A stretch of 64,000 nucleotides of DNA. It comes from Plastoroseomonas arctica (lineage in GTDB: Bacteria; Pseudomonadota; Alphaproteobacteria; Acetobacterales; Acetobacteraceae). Location: contig NZ_JAAEDH010000011.1 of assembly GCF_018128965.1 (NCBI RefSeq), positions 62,001-126,000 on the forward strand. The letters are read 5' to 3'. This document shows, piece by piece, positions 62,001 to 64,000 of the stretch. The first letter of the stretch is position 1, and every line of letters begins with the position of its first letter. The notes below the pieces were generated by a model, which worked only from the letters and a program-made list of their open reading frames with translations, was not told where the DNA came from and did not search any database. Made by a program: the position numbers and the translations under genes.

Positions 62001-64000
62001 ACGCCCTCTGGGAACTCCGCCGCTGCTGCCGCAGCACATCCTCGATCCACGCATTGAGGCGCGCCGTCTCCGCCTCCGCCTCCCGCGTCTCCGCATAGGC
62101 GTCAGGAAACCGCTGCGCCATCCAGCGCCAGGCGACCAGGCGGCGCTGCACCTTCTCGCCGCGTTGCAGCTCCTCGCCGCTGGCACGATCGGGCGGCGGC
62201 AGCTTGCCGGCCTCGGGCGGGGAGACGGTGCGGCCTGCGCCGTGCTCCAGCGCCCAGCGTGCGAGGCGGGGCACGCCATTGTCGCGCAGGTCGATCGGGC
62301 ACAGCGCGTAGGTCCAGCGTTCCAGCAGGCTCAGGCGCGTGACGCCGTCGATGGCGGTCGCGATCGACATCGCGGCTTCGAGGTCGGCCAGGCGGTAGTT
62401 GGGGTCGTCCTTGCGCAGCACCGCGCGCTTGATGCGCGCGAGCACGCCGAACAGGCTGGTGGAGCCGATCTCGGCGGCGACGGCGGCGATGATGTCGGCG
62501 TCGGGCTGCACCAGCGGGCGGAGTTCGGCGGGGGTTTCGTGCGCGCCGAGCAGCAAGGCCTTCAGCGCCTCGGGCGAGCCCGCACCGGCGAGCACGGCCA
62601 CCACGCCCTCCTCATGCAGGCCGTAGCGCCCGGCGCGGCCGCCGATCTGCTTCACCTCCTGGACGTTGAGGTCGCGGCGCTGGGTGCCGTCGAATTTCTG
62701 CATCGCGGAGAAGACGACGCGACGGATGTTGAGGTTGAGCCCCATGCCGATGGCGTCGGTGGCGACCAGGATATCGGCGTCGCCGCTGTTGAAGCGCGCG
62801 GCCTCGGCGCGGCGGACCTCGGGGCTCAGCGCGCCATAGACGACGGCGACGCGGCGGCCGCGGCGGATGAGCTCGGCGCGGAGGTCCATCACCTCGCGGC
62901 GCGAGAAGGCGATGAGCGCGTCGCCCTTCCGCAGGTCGCCCAGGCCGACAGGGGCCTTGGCGGCGATCAGCGGGCCCTTGCGTTCGAGGCTCACCTCGTC
63001 GAGCGCGTCGCCGCAGAGGGCGGCGATGAGGCGGACCATCGGGATGCAGTCCGGGGCGCCGAGGACGAAGATTTCCCGGGCCGGGGCGCCCATGATGGCG
63101 GCGGTCCAGGCGGCGCCGCGGTCGGGGTCGTGCAGCATCTGCGCCTCGTCGATCATCGCGACGTCGACGGGGGTGCGGAAGGGGCACATCTCGACCGTGG
63201 CGGCGATGTGCCTGCTGCCGGGGACCAGCAGCCGCTCCTCGCCGGTGGTGAGCGAGGCCTGCACGCCGCGGCTAGCCAGCGCCTCCCGGAATTCATGGGC
63301 GAGCAGGCGCAGCGGCGCCAGCGCCAGGCCGGATTGCGATTCCGCGAGCCGGTTCAGGGCGAGGTAGGATTTGCCGGAATTGGTCGGGCCGGTGACCAGC
63401 GTGATGCGGCGGATCAGCGCGCGCGCGGTGGCGAAATGGGCGGCATAGCGGTCGAGTGCCGCAACGCGCGCGATGGCGGCGTTCGCCCCCCTGCCCTGCG
63501 GGAGTACGGGCGCGGCCGGCGTGGTGTCCCGTGTGCGCCACAGCGGCACTTCGGCGCGGAGTGGGGCGAGTTCGGCAGGGTCGAATTCCCAGCGTTCGCC
63601 GGATTTGCCGGGCAGGCGGCGCGCGACGGGGATGAGGCCGGCAGCGATCCAGCGCAGGGCTTCCTTGGCCGTGCAGCCGAGCAGGTCCGGCACCGGCTGG
63701 AAGGGCACCAGGGACTGCTCCCAGGCGCGCAGGCGGCGGATTTCCTCGCGCTTGGAAGTGCGGGCCGCGACCTCGGCCTCGCGGCGTTCGGCGCGGCGGG
63801 ATTCTTCGGCGATGCGCGCGTTGGTGGCGAAGCGGGCGGGGTCCGGGTGCGCGTGCGCGACAGCGACGGCGCGCGCGAGTTCGTAAAGGCGCGGGGGGGT
63901 GAGCGCGCCGCCGGTCTCGGCGATCTCGGCGGCGATGGCCTCGAGTGCGGCGTCCGGAGTGCGGCCGGCATCGCGCAGGCGCGGCAGCAGGGCGGCGTCG
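61999..64000 (-). CDS. SUV3-like DEAD-type RNA helicase (5' truncated)
   Basis: About 666 residues visible; the frame is open to the right edge, so the N-terminus is missing. Visible parts: a helical N-terminal extension with an Arg/Glu-rich segment, a SUV3-like helicase core with Walker A VTGPTNSGKSYLAL, DEAQ box MIDEAQML, FSRREVMDLRAEL and motif VI QIGGRAGRYG, then a C-terminal helical domain. It resembles alphaproteobacterial relatives of the mitochondrial SUV3 helicase, an RNA-decay factor. A GTG at 63708 is internal, since family-like sequence continues upstream of it. Confidence 0.88.
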   Translation of the reverse strand, partial: DAALLPRLRDAGRTPDAALEAIAAEIAETGGALTPPRLYELARAVAVAHAHPDPARFATNARIAEESRRAERREAEVAARTSKREEIRRLRAWEQSLVPFQPVPDLLGCTAKEALRWIAAGLIPVARRLPGKSGERWEFDPAELAPLRAEVPLWRTRDTTPAAPVLPQGRGANAAIARVAALDRYAAHFATARALIRRITLVTGPTNSGKSYLALNRLAESQSGLALAPLRLLAHEFREALASRGVQASLTTGEERLLVPGSRHIAATVEMCPFRTPVDVAMIDEAQMLHDPDRGAAWTAAIMGAPAREIFVLGAPDCIPMVRLIAALCGDALDEVSLERKGPLIAAKAPVGLGDLRKGDALIAFSRREVMDLRAELIRRGRRVAVVYGALSPEVRRAEAARFNSGDADILVATDAIGMGLNLNIRRVVFSAMQKFDGTQRRDLNVQEVKQIGGRAGRYGLHEEGVVAVLAGAGSPEALKALLLGAHETPAELRPLVQPDADIIAAVAAEIGSTSLFGVLARIKRAVLRKDDPNYRLADLEAAMSIATAIDGVTRLSLLERWTYALCPIDLRDNGVPRLARWALEHGAGRTVSPPEAGKLPPPDRASGEELQRGEKVQRRLVAWRWMAQRFPDAYAETREAEAETARLNAWIEDVLRQQRRSSQRA

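Overview
The window is high-GC DNA with dense, short-spaced genes. It reads as the chromosome of an alphaproteobacterium, most likely of the Roseomonas/Acetobacteraceae group. That placement is inference. It rests on a fused AroK-AroB, PhaR beside PHA-type genes, the zapA - 6S RNA - 5-FCL order, an archaeal-type class I aldolase, and GTG/TTG starts with 4-base gene overlaps. I see no tRNA, rRNA, CRISPR array, transposase or prophage module.

Left part (1-11.2 kb): an accessory catabolic island. A branched-chain-type ABC importer (fused LivHM permease, LivG, LivF) faces a leftward operon of MarR regulator, FAD subunit, two-cluster Fe-S/molybdopterin hydroxylase, 6-hydroxynicotinate-reductase-like Fe-S protein and a UPF0280 protein. 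Diverging from the MarR gene are an enamidase-like amidohydrolase and an 'amino acid synthesis' (DUF1185-type) protein. Together these match hydroxylation, ring reduction and ring opening of a nicotinate-like N-heterocycle. The actual substrate is not proven by sequence.

11.2-24 kb: a DsbA/FrnE-type oxidoreductase; a Tat-exported protein made of six SDNDPNDPPGGG repeats; three sugar-related genes (TPR-GT2 glycosyltransferase, nucleotide-sugar dehydrogenase, SPINDLY/OGT-like glycosyltransferase); a patatin; an M3 peptidase; a luciferase-like flavoprotein; and a DUF1772 protein.

24-34 kb: one operon with a phosphonate monoester hydrolase, three tandem paralogous peptide/opine-type substrate-binding proteins, two ABC ATPases and two permeases.

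34-50 kb: largely housekeeping. It holds a CinA-type protein, a GNAT-Nudix fusion, a methyltransferase and glycosyltransferase, ArgJ, a parvulin, SecA, several unknowns, an FkbM-like methyltransferase, AroKB, XerD and AccA. Between aroKB and xerD lie a 48-residue membrane protein and a run of five hairpins.

50-64 kb: a Cache-domain membrane sensor translationally coupled to a pentameric ligand-gated ion channel; a frameshifted MFS transporter; a PHA block (thiolase, PhaC-like hydrolase, small coiled-coil partner, PhaR); YmdB-like phosphoesterase, 5-FCL, 6S RNA and ZapA; a C70-like cysteine protease; class I aldolase; and the 3' part of a SUV3-like helicase running off the right edge.

The strongest unexplained signal is a dispersed non-coding repeat present four times (1209-1381, 5228-5363, 22113-22361, 61829-62000). 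Each copy is a large imperfect inverted repeat whose two ends are themselves hairpins of type GGGGG(A/T-rich)CCCCC, followed inward by a C-run and a T-rich tract (A-rich on the other arm). The copies abut stop or start codons. A fifth element (53965-54259) has the same plan with a different hairpin loop. The second notable system is the Cache/ligand-gated-channel pair.
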